64,000 nucleotides of DNA from Laccaria trichodermophora (lineage: Eukaryota > Basidiomycota > Agaricomycetes > Agaricales > Hydnangiaceae): assembly GCA_018417955.1 (NCBI GenBank), contig JACTVC010000019.1, positions 558,001-622,000 of the forward strand, given 5' to 3'. Below the pieces are notes generated by a model, which saw nothing but the letters and a program-made list of their open reading frames with translations, was not told where the DNA came from and searched no databases. Every line of letters begins with the position of its first letter. The stretch's first letter is position 1. Shown piece by piece: positions 12,055-23,402 of the stretch. Position numbers and translations under genes: made by a program.

Positions 12055-12527
12055 ATAAGGTAGACGACAACCATACACAACCAACCCTCTGTGACATGAC
12101 ATAACACTCCTTTTTTGGCAAACAGAAGTGAGAAAAGTCAAAGAAAAGGCCATAACAATTCTGTGCATAAAGTTAGGGAAAATCGACGACCATAGAAGCA
12201 TTAGAATTAGTGCTCTAAAGATATATACAAATTTATAAAGTAGGAGAATGAAAATTGGGGGAGGAGATACAAAAATACTATGGTAGGTTCCTGAAGCTCA
12301 GATTGACTGTCAAAAGCCTTCATTGCATCGAAGTTTCAATCCAAAATGACTATAATGAATTCCTAAAGGTTTCATATCTTGCAGGGTTGTTGTTCTCTGA
12401 TATTTGTTAGTTAAGACACATCCTTGAGTAATTGAACACCCAGAAATAGAATCCCCTCATTCTCCTTTGCAGTTTTAGCTTTTTTGTATAGATTTATCAC
12501 CTCTATTATGGTTGTCGTCTACCTTAT
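12055..12527. mobile_element. MITE of about 472 bp abutting the nested Helentron
   Basis: The left end ATAAGGTAGACGACAACCAT is the exact complement of the right end ending at 12527 (ATGGTTGTCGTCTACCTTAT). The nested Helentron ends only three bases before it, so the left target duplication cannot be read and the superfamily is open. No gene is seen inside. Confidence 0.65.
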
Positions 12528-12559
12528 ATGATGTAGGTCCATTTAGATGTCGCTTTCAA

Positions 12560-12593
12560 AGCGAGTCTCTTCATGAACTCAAAGAACTTGTAA
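12560..12593 (-). mobile_element. Relic 5' end of a further B-type Helentron
   Basis: GCGAGTCTCTTCATGAACTC followed by AAAGAACTTGTAA aligns base for base, with a few changes, to the 5' terminus (minus orientation) seen at 14027-14061 and 38887-38921. Its 3' partner was not identified, so it is a fragment or a highly nested copy. Confidence 0.5.
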
Positions 12594-12708
12594 CAAGGCA
12601 GGCAGTGGTCTATCGATGGTGATACCATCAAAACAGATCAGGATGCACAGATTGAAGTTTTAGATCTGAGTTATCAGATCTTATTCTTTTGACACATCAC
12701 AGATTTCT

Positions 12709-12761
12709 ATGACACACGAAACTTTCCCCCATCAAATGATCGGGAAATGTTCGTGCATCAT
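12709..12761. repeat. Hairpin unit of the B-type Helentrons
   Basis: ATGACACACGAAACTTTCCC at the left and GGGAAATGTTCGTGCATCAT at the right form the stem. The core is CCATCAAATGATC. Confidence 0.65.
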
Positions 12762-12779
12762 CATTTTTTGAACTTGCTC

Positions 12780-13700
12780 ATGTGGCTGTGTGTAATTCAT
12801 TTTGCTGGTGCATTGCTGTCTTGGCTAGTCCAAACACAATGAAAGTTCTCTGTCAATGCGGCTTCGATTTTCATGATCTTGAGCTCGTTTGGATAGCCCC
12901 ACACTCTGTGAAGATGCTCCCCAAAACCGTTTACAAAATGGTTGAGGTTGTGGGGAGCTAGGTCAGTTTCCATTTGCGCTCTTTTGCCCTTATGCTCACA
13001 ACTCCCCAGGATCTCAATCTGCTTCAATTTTTGTGATCGAGGACTCGTTCGGATACCTCTTTACTCCGTGAAAACGCTCCCAAAAACCGCTTACAAAACG
13101 GTTGAGGTCTTGTGGAGCTAGGTCAGTTTCCATTTTCGCTCTTTTGCCCTTATGCTCACAACTCCCCAGAAACTCAATCTGCTTCGATTTTTGTGATCAA
13201 AGACTCGTTCGGATACCCCTACACTCCGTGAAGAGGCACCCAAAAACCGCTCACAAAACAGTTGATGTCTTATGGAGCTAAGTATGTTTGTATTTTCGCT
13301 CTTTTTCCCCTTTTGCTCACAACTGCCCAGGACCTCAATCTGCTTCGATTTTCGTGATTAAAGACTCGTTCGGATACCCCTCCACTCCGTAAAGACGCTC
13401 TCCAAAACCGCTTACAAAACGGTTGAGGTCTCGTGGAGCTAGGTGAGTGTGTATTTTCCCTTTTTTGCAATATGCTCACAACTCCCCAGGGCCTCAATCT
13501 GCTTCGTTTTCTGTGGTCAAGGGCTCGTTCGGATACCCCCACACTCCGTGAAGACGCTCCCCAAAACCGCTTACAAAAAGGTTGAGGTCTCATGGAGCTA
13601 GGTGAGTGTGTATTTTCGCTTCTTTGCCCATATGCTCACAGCTCCCCAGGGCCTCAATATGCCCCATCTTCTGTGATTGAGGGCTCGTTCGGATACCCAC
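12780..13700. repeat. 160-bp tandem array in the outer B-type Helentron
   Basis: ACTCCCCAGGATCTCAATCT and related phrases recur at about 13003, 13163, 13323, 13483 and 13643. Each unit also has CTCGTTCGGATACC and AAAACCGCTTACAAAA. It is a diverged homologue of the 158-bp arrays at 8705-9400 and 36757-38045, matching in CCTCAAT, GGATACC and AACCGTTTGCAAA. Confidence 0.8.
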
Positions 13701-14061
13701 ACACTTCCTAAAAATATGCCACAAAAATTGTCATGACCTTAATCATTATATTTTCAATGTAAAGAACTATAGTTACATAAATGTAAATAGAGGCAATATA
13801 ATCATATGTTACAGTCTGACAGTCAAATAGGGCAGTCCCTCAGCTACCTACATTAATGACAACTTGGATAGGACTAAAAGCAAGTGATAAGTAAGGAATA
13901 GTAAAGTAGACTAGCAAAGCCGTCAATGCCAAGCAGGCAGCTGATCGTGGGAAGAAATCACTTTCGTGGGAGAAAGTCAAATTTCAGTGTTACTGCGCTG
14001 AAAAAAGTCTTGATATCCCAGGTAATAAACGAGTCTCTTCGTAAACTCAGAGGACTCGTAA

Positions 14062-14815
14062 CCTCGGACAGTAAGCTCCTGAAGACATGGAAATGCTGGA
14101 AAATATAAGTGGATAGGTTGACCATCACACAAGATATTGAGGCTCCTAAGCCTAGTATGGATAGTGTCTTTGGTGAATAAAGGTGGCTGATTTGAAGATG
14201 AATTGTCAAGATCAAGAGTAAGGGAGTTCAGGAGGGGACAATTGTGCAGAAGACTAGCCATAGCATCCTGAAACTTAGGATCTGCCTCAGAGAACCTAAG
14301 ATGAGATAATACCAGATGGTAAAGATTAGGTGAAGCCAACAGGAATGGTAAAAAGTCTGAGAGAGGCCAGTTGGGTGTTATGGACAATGATAGAGCAGTC
14401 AGATGCTTGAACATGTCTCTGGGAAGCAGATTATGTTCCACAGCCAAACAAACAGACGATGCAAAGTTTCAGACATCAGCCGTGTCTTGAATGATGCCTT
14501 TAGATTGATCATGACTAATAGCAGTCATAGAGCCAGCAACTTTATTGAAGGCAGCCCAATTCTAGTAGTGTAAATGAGTAATCCAAGTAACAAAAATAAA
14601 AGGAGAACACAAACAGATGCAAGGGCTGGAGCATCTAGAGGGATCAATGTCAGACAAACAATGCTTGTTTGCTTTTCCAATAATTCTAGAGTGGCAGGTT
14701 TTGTAAAAGCTTTGCAAGTAGCAGCTAATTGCACCAGATCACAAAGCAAATCAATCTGTGTGAAGATCAATGATCTCACTTCTGCAATATTCCATGCTTG
14801 ATGCATAATAGACAT
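14062..14815 (-). pseudogene. F-box/LRR-like gene, N-terminal part
   Basis: The preferred start is ATG at 14813-14815 (MSIMHQAWNIAEVRSLIF). An F-box of the agaric type follows: helix AWNIAEVRSLIFTQI, then DLVQLAATCKAFTKPATLE. A GT..AG intron near 14620-14565 leads to NWAAFNKVAGS. An in-frame TGA lies at 14469-14471, then AVEHNLLPRDMFKHLTALSL and leucine-rich segments to ELTVRG, where the frame meets the Helentron end at 14061. F-box proteins of this type recruit substrates to SCF ubiquitin ligases, the LRRs giving specificity. With the downstream part at 3715-4626 this is one gene interrupted by a transposon and two TGA codons. The F-box call is by motif recognition. Confidence 0.7.
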
Positions 14816-15040
14816 TGAAAAATTGAAGGTTTGGATGAATAAAGACGTTGATGTTGTAATAAATATTTGTGATAAATTGTGCTGCCAAACAATGACAAGC
14901 TTGGATGCAAAGTATTTAGGTTCACAAATTTTGAAAAGAAGAATAGCAATGAGCGATATTGATTGCAAGATGATGGTGAGAATATTGTACAAGGTGCACA
15001 TGGCATATGACAAGAGCTAAAGACAACAGCATATAAAACA
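14816..15040. other. Intergenic stretch between F-box and JmjC pseudogenes
   Basis: Upstream region of the minus-strand F-box gene and downstream region of the minus-strand JmjC gene. I see no RNA gene, repeat or promoter motif I could defend. Confidence 0.4.
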
Positions 15041-18000
15041 TTATTTCACTTTTGCTTTCTTGCGTGGAGGTTTGACAACATCAACAATCATGTTGGCGTT
15101 CTCAGAGTTAATCCGCAGCTTAGTGGCCTGAAAGTACTTGATATCAAATGGAGTCTGCCCTGCAAGGGCAAAATCTAAATATTGATAAGCACTTGCAAAA
15201 TAGAATAACTATATATTACTCACCAACAGATGGGGCTCCACGACGTGGGTTCCCAATCACACCGCCATTCAACATTGTACTTCTCCTTCTCCTCAAGAGC
15301 GAGAGAGCACGAAGGAACACGTTCTTTATATGCCCACACAGCCTTCAGAATTGGATCTACCTCAAGAATGTTGACAATCTGTTTACTGAGCAAATGGGAG
15401 GTGCAATGGGGGACTCCACCATAACTCTTTGCTTCAGCAAGGCTTTTGTAGTCTGATAGACTAGCCAAAATCTGAACAAAAAAAAGAGATATCAGATCGT
15501 CGGCAAGACCATCCGGTGGGCCAGTGAAAGTGGCACATGAACGGAGCCACTTGAGGATGTGTAAAGCCACGCCACATGCATAACAATATGCAATTCTTTC
15601 ATTGTTGGGAATGGCATTGATGTCACCAGTGTCCATCAATGTTCTTTGGGTAGGAGAGGCTTCATCATCTTCCCCTTGATTTGGAGTGCTGTAAGTCCTG
15701 AAATCCAGAACATTGCCAAGAATAATCAGGACTGCAAGACAGATGATATCGAGCACGCCCTCCATCGTCTCGACGTTAGGTAGATGAACTGATGCAGGAT
15801 CTGCAAGTGGAAATGAGTCAAAGATATAAACAATGAGGGGAGAACCTCACCGTCTTCAGAGATGCCACCCTCAATGAGGCCAACTTGGTAGAAGATCAGG
15901 ATCCTCCGCAATAGGTGACGAGAGGGAATATGCTCTGTTTTTGTTAAAAACTTGTTGAGAACAAAGGCATGTACAATGCCTTGCAGAGTCTCCTGCATAA
16001 GATACGAGGAATAGTAATGACCACCCTGTGCAATCACATCATCTATGGCCATATACCCAATGTGCAGAATTGGGCAGCATATGACTGCAATATCATGAGA
16101 TAATGCCATGATTATTAACACAACACTCACAGTTCATCACCAGGCCGAAGAACAACAGCCTCAAAGTCATACTTGATATCCTTGGGCTTCCCAGAGAGAG
16201 AAAAACCATCTTCATCCATGTAGAAGTCAATTGAAGAGAGCTTTTTCAAATCTTGTGGTCTCAAGAAGGCCCACAGTTTTCATCCAACTTTAGTGCCATA
16301 TCTTGTGTTAAACCCATCGCAGTCAATGTGGAGAAAAGTGAGAACATGCTTAAGACCGGCAATACCCCATTGATGGTCCTGGGTTGGGCCTTCAAGGGTC
16401 CATGAAGCAGAATTCTGTGGGTCCCATGCATAACATTCCATGCAACAGCATCTGTTTCATAATTGTTTGAAGGTCGATAGGAAGACCACATGGGGAGGTC
16501 AAGTCCATTCAAAATCTTGCCGGTGCTTGAGGCATTCTCAAGAAGGTTGTTAACATGCCCACTGACAACAGAGGGAACACAGTCAGTCCCTGGGTTGATG
16601 ACTGAGAAGTCTACAACAATGATTTAGATTATTAGACCAAATATATATATATATAAGTTCAAACGAACTGGTAATGGAGATCTGTGCAGTCATGGAACCA
16701 ACAATGGTGCGAAGGCCTTTGGAATTGAACTGCATCTTTTCATCGAAGGGGAGCCCAGTGACAACAACCTGTTCATGGCGCATTTTGTTCTGGATGTCTG
16801 AGGCAGACATGGTCGAAAAGTCTTGATGATGCAATTTTGCCAGACAAGAGTTTTGCGGATCCATGATGTGAGGACAACCCTCAATGTAACCATCATAGAC
16901 AAGTTCCATAAACTCTTGGAACCGGTCATTGAAGACACCATGCTGAATGATGAAATATAAATGATTATTAAAACTCATAAACAAGTTTGACACGTACATG
17001 GAATTCTGGCGTGAATTCATGAGGATTGCCATCAATATCGTAAACTGTGAATGACCAGTCACAGACAATGCGAGGAGCTTCTTCTTTACTAAGAGAAATC
17101 TCTTCATCCTTGCCCTGTAAAGCTGATTAGCATGGACAAGACTGAAATGAAATGAAACACACATAATCGTGCAGTATTGCAGGTTCAAACATTGAGAGAA
17201 ACTCATTAACATTGATCGGCTTATCTGGAGAATTCCCAATAGAACCGAATCGAGAGCATTTCCTAGGATTATCCTTGCCACCAGTCACTTGGGAACCCTC
17301 TGCTTTGGGTCCCTTAGTGTCTACCTTTGATGAGCCAACCCTGGGTTTCTTCAAGTTTCCAGGATCACCCCTTCCACCCCTGTTGCCTGAGGTATTCCCA
17401 ATAGGCTTCTTGACACCACTGTCTGTAGACTCATCTGACGATGACAATGAAGATTCTGGCAATGATGAGCTTCAGCAGAAAACAAAAGCAAAAAACACAG
17501 CTCCTGCCTCACCTTCATCGTTGGTATTGTCATTGTCAGACGGTTGCACCTCAGGATTTGTTTTTTTTGCAGGCCTAGCTGGTGAATGCTCTAGGATACA
17601 GTAAACATTGATTTTTATCAGATCATAAATGCAAGAAAAAGGTAACATGTCAACCCACCAGAATCTTCGTCTTCAAATGATGATGATAATTCACTAAGGG
17701 CGCCCATCTCAATATCTTCTTGGCCTGAAAGATTTTTTCCCAACACATTGAGCAGGAGGGAGATATGAGAGGGATTAACAGTCCCAAGGTGAGGAGATAA
17801 TATGGGACAGGATTGAAAAACTGAATTGAGAACTGAGGCCAATGAAGTTTCTAGACTTTCTGGCATTGGGGAACCACCATCATGGTCAGGGGTAGAGGAC
17901 AATTCAGGGCATTTGGAGGTGGGTAATGGCGTGGGAAGCATTGGGGAACCACTATCTTGGTCCATTGTGGGGGCAGGCATAGAGGGCGATTTAGGACATT

Positions 18001-19772
18001 TGGAGGTGGGTAATGGTGTGGGGAGCATTGGGGAATCACCATCATGGTCCATTGGAGCTTCAAGATGCTCTTCATTGACACAAGATGCATTGTCCTCAAT
18101 TGATGTTGAACGTTGAGTGTTGGGGATGACTGAGGCTTCTGGCATGGGCCCACTAACTTGTATGTCTGGAGTAAGGGTGTTGGAGGCACCTTCTATTGCT
18201 AATTGCTTCCCAACAGCCAAACCAGGCTGTAATGGTGTTGAAGGAGAAGAGGGCTGGGCTGTATGTAAATACAACAAAGAATAAATAAATAAAGTTTGAA
18301 AAGCAGTCTAACATTTCTCACCTAAAGGGGTGCAAAACATGTGACAATCGCAGGGGTTGTTGGATGCTGCCTCTATCTCAGCCCACGGCAATCTTGACAC
18401 CAGTTGTGTTAAAGCTTCATGAGGCGTGATAGTCACATCAGCAAGCGCTATAAGAGAACACCAGATGGATCTCTCAATTTTAAGCACAAGGGGTGTCTTC
18501 CGAGGAGCAGTGCTAATTGCAGAGGTGTCCCTAGTTGGTGGAGGGTGTGTGAAGCTGTCTCTCCATCAAGTAAATCTTGCAAGTAGTAAGTCCCCTCCTC
18601 TTGATTATTGATGAATTCATCTGTAGAGGTCTTCTCTTTGAAGATGCTGAGAGATATGAGTATCAGATATAAATGTAACATGAGTCTAACGCACTGGAGA
18701 CGGTCATTTAAAATATCAGGATAGTCAGGCAGAGTCCCATCTCGGAATTGGGTCATCTTGAGGTAGTAAAGATGCAGAGCAGCTTGAAGAAAGTTGTCGA
18801 CAACTGTCGAACCCCTGCAAGCAAGGAAAATTAACTTGAGGATCAGAATATATATATAAATCGACGTACAACAATCTTTCCGCTATCCTGCTCAGACTTG
18901 TTGAAAGCCAAGGGAGGAAGCAGGTGACTGGGAGGATGCGAAACACCAGTTTCACAGTCAAGAGCCAAGACCTCAAATGTTCGATATGCACAAAGAATGG
19001 AAGCAAGGGTTTTGTACTCCCCCTTTGATGATGCAGTCGTCGCCGTTGGATGTAGGGTGACCGCGTTGGATGCTTTCAGGACATCTAAGCCTAGAAGCGG
19101 TGCTAATTCATTAGAATTGACCACAAGTTCATCAAAGGCAAAGAGCGAGCGCTCAAATCAATTTAGTGAATTGATGAAGTGCTGAAAGCAGTCTGTTAAG
19201 TTACAATCAAGGTCACAGAGAAATAAAGTACCTTGTGCAGTGACATTATCTTGGTGAAGTCGGCCAAAGGCTTTGGCACTTGTATGATGTGTGGAGTGGC
19301 CCAAGGAAAGGCTGAGAACACAGGTGAGACAGCACAGCATTCTGAAGGACCTGAAAGGGGTGAACCGGTGTGATATAGGATTGGAAGGGAATGCCCAGAG
19401 GCCATAGTCAAACAGTGGTATATAGCTAGATTTGGATATCTTACATAATATATTGATCTTTTGTCTTGAACCACCATCTTGTCAGCAGTCTTGCCATCCT
19501 CTTGCACTACATGTAGTGCTTTGTATATCGGTACTTCCTACAGTATGCATAATCATGTTGGGCCAGCTGAGTATCTTGTAACTGCTCATTGCTCACTTAT
19601 GGGTGTTGATCCCAGATCCTCCCATTCTTGCCTCCTCCTTCCCTCTTGGCTTCAGCTATGTGAGAAGTTCAGAGTGAACGCTTCACAACCGGTGTGAGTG
19701 CTTGCTTCAGTGAGAGCAGAAATGGTACAGACAATTAACCATGTGAGCTGAACTGGAAGCATCAGAGTCCAT
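15041..19772 (-). pseudogene. JmjC-domain protein of an agaric multicopy family, decayed
   Basis: It is a multi-exon minus-strand gene with a likely start ATG at 19770-19772 (MDSDASSSAH). Clear late exons are 16946-16680, about 16640-16140, about 16087-15853, 15800-15224 and 15159-15041. A JmjC iron site is visible near 16330 (TFLHIDCDGF, the HxD), followed by GTKVGWKLW; the second histidine region (SAHWVYGH..QGGHYYS) is near 16060. The C-terminus PPRKKAKVK resembles a nuclear localisation signal. JmjC proteins are Fe(II)/2-oxoglutarate oxygenases, often histone demethylases. Damage: TGA at 19158-19160; a frame break near 16440 (removing a 20-nt GT..AG stretch restores frame); a frameshift near 16050; a solo LTR in the putative first intron. 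The middle is Ser/Thr/Pro-rich with a PTPLPTSKCP repeat (about 17900-18040). Confidence 0.65.
19369..19687. mobile_element. Solo LTR (319 bp)
   Basis: It starts TGTGATATAGGATTGG and ends GTGAACGCTTCACA, giving the TG..CA ends of LTR retrotransposons. A 5-bp target duplication ACCGG flanks it (19364-19368 and 19688-19692). A near-identical copy of the same length lies at 49336-49654. No internal retrotransposon genes are present, so it arose by LTR-LTR recombination. It sits in the putative first intron of the JmjC-like gene. Confidence 0.85.
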
Positions 19773-20121
19773 AGCAGATTTCAAGTAGAAGAGATGGTGG
19801 CTGGAGAGGTCAACGTCAATACATACAAACAAAACTACTGCGCGCACAGTAATATTGTTTGCATTTGTTTTGGACGATGTATGGATAATATTTTACATAG
19901 ACTAAGTACTAACTATCAGCCCTTTGTCGATTTTCATCCACGCGGCGTAAATTGAACATCCGTATAATTCATATAACTTGGAACATAACATACAAATCAT
20001 AGTCCTCATCGCCCTTGCCCCCTTCTGCCCATCTCACTGCGGAGGGATGTTGTTGTACTTCGTCATTCACAACCGAATTTCGCAAACGTCATTTGCTGTC
20101 GTCCATGCAGTTGCTTTGCAT
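19773..20121. promoter_or_regulatory. Region upstream of the JmjC-like gene
   Basis: About 350 bases lie between the proposed JmjC start codon and the palindromic element. It would hold the promoter, but I see no TATA, CAAT or other element I can call with confidence. Its right edge carries the 8-bp target CTTTGCAT. Confidence 0.3.
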
Positions 20122-20359
20122 CACTTCAGTCACCCACCTTGACCAAGCTATTAGCTAGGAAATCTTGAAAAATTATCCAGGCTAATAGATCCTTTGGCCA
20201 GTTATTTTTTTGCCTCTGGAGAAAAATATATTATTGCATTAGGCAAAAATGTTTGACCTTGAATATTGTGACTGGAAATATTTGGGTTGATATATTGTAT
20301 TGAAAAATATCCTGGCCATCTGAAAGTGGTCAGAAATATTTGAAGCATGTTAGAGTGGT

Positions 20360-20640
20360 AGGAAATGTTTGAAGTGTTTCAGACTGGTAGGAAATTTTTT
20401 AGCTGTGTGACACTGGTGAAAAATGTTTTAGCCATGTCACACTGCTAAGAAATTTTTTAGCCATGTCATACTGCTGAAAAATGTTTTAGCCTTGTCACAC
20501 TGGTGAAAAATCTTTTGACCATGTCACACTGCTAAGAAATTTTTTAGCCATGTCACACTGCTCAAAAATCTTTTAGCCTTGTCACACTGCTCAAAAATTT
20601 CTTAGCCATGTCACATAGGCAAAACATTTCCTGCCAGTGT
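20360..20640. repeat. 32-bp minisatellite in the left arm
   Basis: Units of the type GCCATGTCACACTGCTAAGA plus a T-rich run repeat about eight times. The mirror array in the right arm is at about 26800-27060. Confidence 0.8.
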
Positions 20641-22452
20641 CACAGAGTATCTGGGGTCCTAGTTTCAAAAAAAAAAACTTCAAAAATTTCTACCATTCAA
20701 ACTTTTATCTTCTGGATTCAACTTTTCTACAAAATTTATCATAAAGATCATTTTGGTCCTAAACTTGCCTTTTTACTTTTATATTGTATTTTTATTATAC
20801 TATATATTGCATTCAACTCTATCTATTGGTATTCAGCTATTTGTTATATAGTTATAGCCTCTGAATTCTGCTCTATCAGATAATAAAGGTTGTTACTGAC
20901 TGCTCTTATATTGAGTGTATATTAATAACTACCTATAATAGACCAGCCTTACTTACTGAATTATTACTGATGTCTATTATTCTTGCAAATTACCAGAAGT
21001 AAATATTGGCTGATGTGTGAGCCATATTTCTTCACTGTGGTAGAAGTATGTTCCTGAAGACTAGAGAGAGTTTGGGAACTGTCAGATTGACTATGCCAGC
21101 TATTTTTTTTTTCACTTTTATAGAGGTATTATATTCCTGAGGACTGCAGAGAGCTCTGAGGATTGTCAGTGTCTAAATATGTATAACATGATATAACATG
21201 ATATGATGTATTCATATCTGTTCTGTTGACCATAATGATATGTTAAATTTCTTTCTGACTACCAGTACTTTACTGTGCCTACCTATTTCTGCAGGAATGG
21301 CTAGAATCTCCCAGAATTCTGATCTCTCTATTATAAATACTTGAATTTCCTTCTTTAAATATAGACCTTAGACCTTGACAACAGTACCCAACAATAAGTT
21401 CTATTTTTTCTCATTTTTACCACATTTTCTAAATGATTTTCATTTAAAATAGTCAATTTTCCTCATTTACTATGATTTCAGCTCTGCAACATTATAACCA
21501 ATAGTGATTACCATCTACTATTTTCTTTAATGTTTCTTGTATTTTTCTGGTTATATTTGCATAAATTACCTTATTTGGAAATATGCACAGACTATGTGCA
21601 CCATACACCAACATTGTCAATAACAGTTAATAGTATGTCTATTCTTTTTTCTATTTTCTTTTCTGTTTTTCTAGCTATATTTGTATCATTTACCATATTA
21701 GGAAATGTCCACAGACCATGTATATGGTATCTAAATATTGTTAACAATAGTCTATTATTTTTATCTTTTTCTTCTGATTTTCTGGCTATATTTTCATTCA
21801 TTACCATATTTGGAAATATGCACAGACCAAGTAAACAATACATCAACATTATCAACAACTATTTATATCATGTGAATTTTTGTTCTAATTTTTCTAGCTA
21901 TATTTGTATTAATTACCATTTTAGGAAATGTGCACAGACCATGTATACAGTTTTTCTCTTTTTCTTCTAATTTTTTTTGGCTAAATTGAATTTTCTTTCT
22001 TATTTTTCTAGCTGTATTTGTATTAAATCATTGTATTAGAAAATGTACACAGACCACATATCTATCTCTTTTTTCCCCTTTTTGTCTGACTCTCTGGATA
22101 TATTTCCATAATAGGAAATGTGCACAGGCCATCAACAACAGTTTATTATTTTTTCTCCTTTTTTTCTGATAGCAGTGGTGGTATTGTAAGTGCCAAAATC
22201 TTTCCTGGAAGGACAGATCACATGACTACATCACATGGTTATATCACATGACCAGATCATATGACTGTTATATGATATGTCACATGACCACATCACATGA
22301 CAATATCACCTGACTATCATATCACATGATTGTGTCACATGACTGTATCACATGATATAGAACATGAACAACTAAAGGATGAGTTAGATGTTTGTTTGTT
22401 ATTTGTGCTATCGCTTACATGCCTATCCATGCATGTCCTTGCTCAGTATTTA

Positions 22453-23129
22453 CAGTGACTAGGCAAAAGTCTTGCACCACACAAATAATTCTATATCCTC
22501 TCCAAGTTCAAAGAAATGGTTACCATATATATATGGTAATATACATATAATCTATATATATCTTTGACATAAATATGAGATCTGGATCTCATGCTCTGCT
22601 CCATGTAGGAAAAAATGAAAAAATGGGGTTTTGAGAGTTTTACAGATACTTCATGTAAGGGTCTAGAAAAATGTGAAGAATTAAGTACTTGCTAACTCAA
22701 GTATACAGCACTTTGAATCATATCAATTGGATTAGCGGTTGTTGAGATATAGGTATAAGAAAAGAGCTTGTTTTGGTCAAATAGTCCATATTTCACCACA
22801 TTTGACCAAAATAAGCCCTTTTCTTACACCTATATCTCAAAAACCGCCAATCCAATTGATATGATTCAAAGTGCTGTATACTTGAGTTAGCAAGTACTTA
22901 ATTCTTCACATTTTCTTAGACCCTCACATGAAGTATCTGTAAAACTCTCAAAACCCCATTTTTTCATTTTTTCCTACATGGAGCAGAGCATGAGATCCAG
23001 ATCTCATATTTATGTCAAAGATATATATAGATTATATGTATATTACCATATATATATGGTAACCATTTCTTTGAACTTGGAGAGGATATAGAATTATTTG
23101 TGTGGTGCAAGACTTTTGCCTAGTCACTG
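22453..23129. mobile_element. Tc1/mariner-like foldback MITE (677 bp) in the left arm
   Basis: It starts CAGTGACTAGGCAAAAGTCT and ends with the exact complement. Two arms of about 320 bp are nearly perfect inverted repeats, so the whole is one hairpin. TA flanks both sides (22451-22452 and 23130-23131). The empty site GTAGTAGTCATAAATACT is kept in the right arm (near 24976-24993) and in the partial copy (near 284-298). CAGTG ends followed by CAAAAGTCTTGCACC are typical of Tc1-type TIRs. Confidence 0.9.
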
Positions 23130-23402
23130 TATGACTACTACTGACAAGTATAAAAAGGAGTCATGTGACACAATAGCTAAGCAATGGAAAGTAAATAATG
23201 GATAAGATCCCATATCTGCCAGCCATTTCCATACTTGTCAGTAGTAGTCACATGTGTGAGGGGTCAGGCTATCAGGTATATTCCCTATTCAATGCATCCT
23301 ACATATGCGTGTCACAGTAGTCACACTTCTTATGCATCTTTTTACATGCATCTTCTCCATTTCTGCTTGAGTATTGTCTTCATGACTCTTTGTCAAGCTT
23401 AG

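Larger units (their letters stand above)
4627..14061 (-). mobile_element. B-type Helentron-like element (outer copy) inserted in the F-box gene
   Basis: On the minus strand the element reads 5' TTACGAGTCCTCTGAG (ending at 14061 on the plus strand) to 3' CACAAG (plus-strand start at 4627). The 3' region has the hairpin GCCATGCTTGCAATGGC and upstream of it GGACTTGT, a near-complement of the 5' ACGAGTCC. There is no target duplication, and removing the element restores the gene frame. It holds a long A/T-rich array, hairpin units, a 160-bp tandem array, a MITE, a relic of another Helentron 5' end (to 12593) and the nested B-type copy at 7836-12051. No transposase gene is present, so it is non-autonomous. 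Confidence 0.7.

Noticed and set aside
8705..13700. CRISPR-like array
   Set aside because: Units are 155-160 bp direct tandem repeats without unique spacers, in a eukaryotic transposon.
21530..21970. Open frame of 146 residues found identically in both palindrome arms
   Set aside because: It is hydrophobic low-complexity from the A/T-rich 120-bp unit. Identity reflects arm identity and not protein selection, and the older copy at 1-2815 does not keep it.
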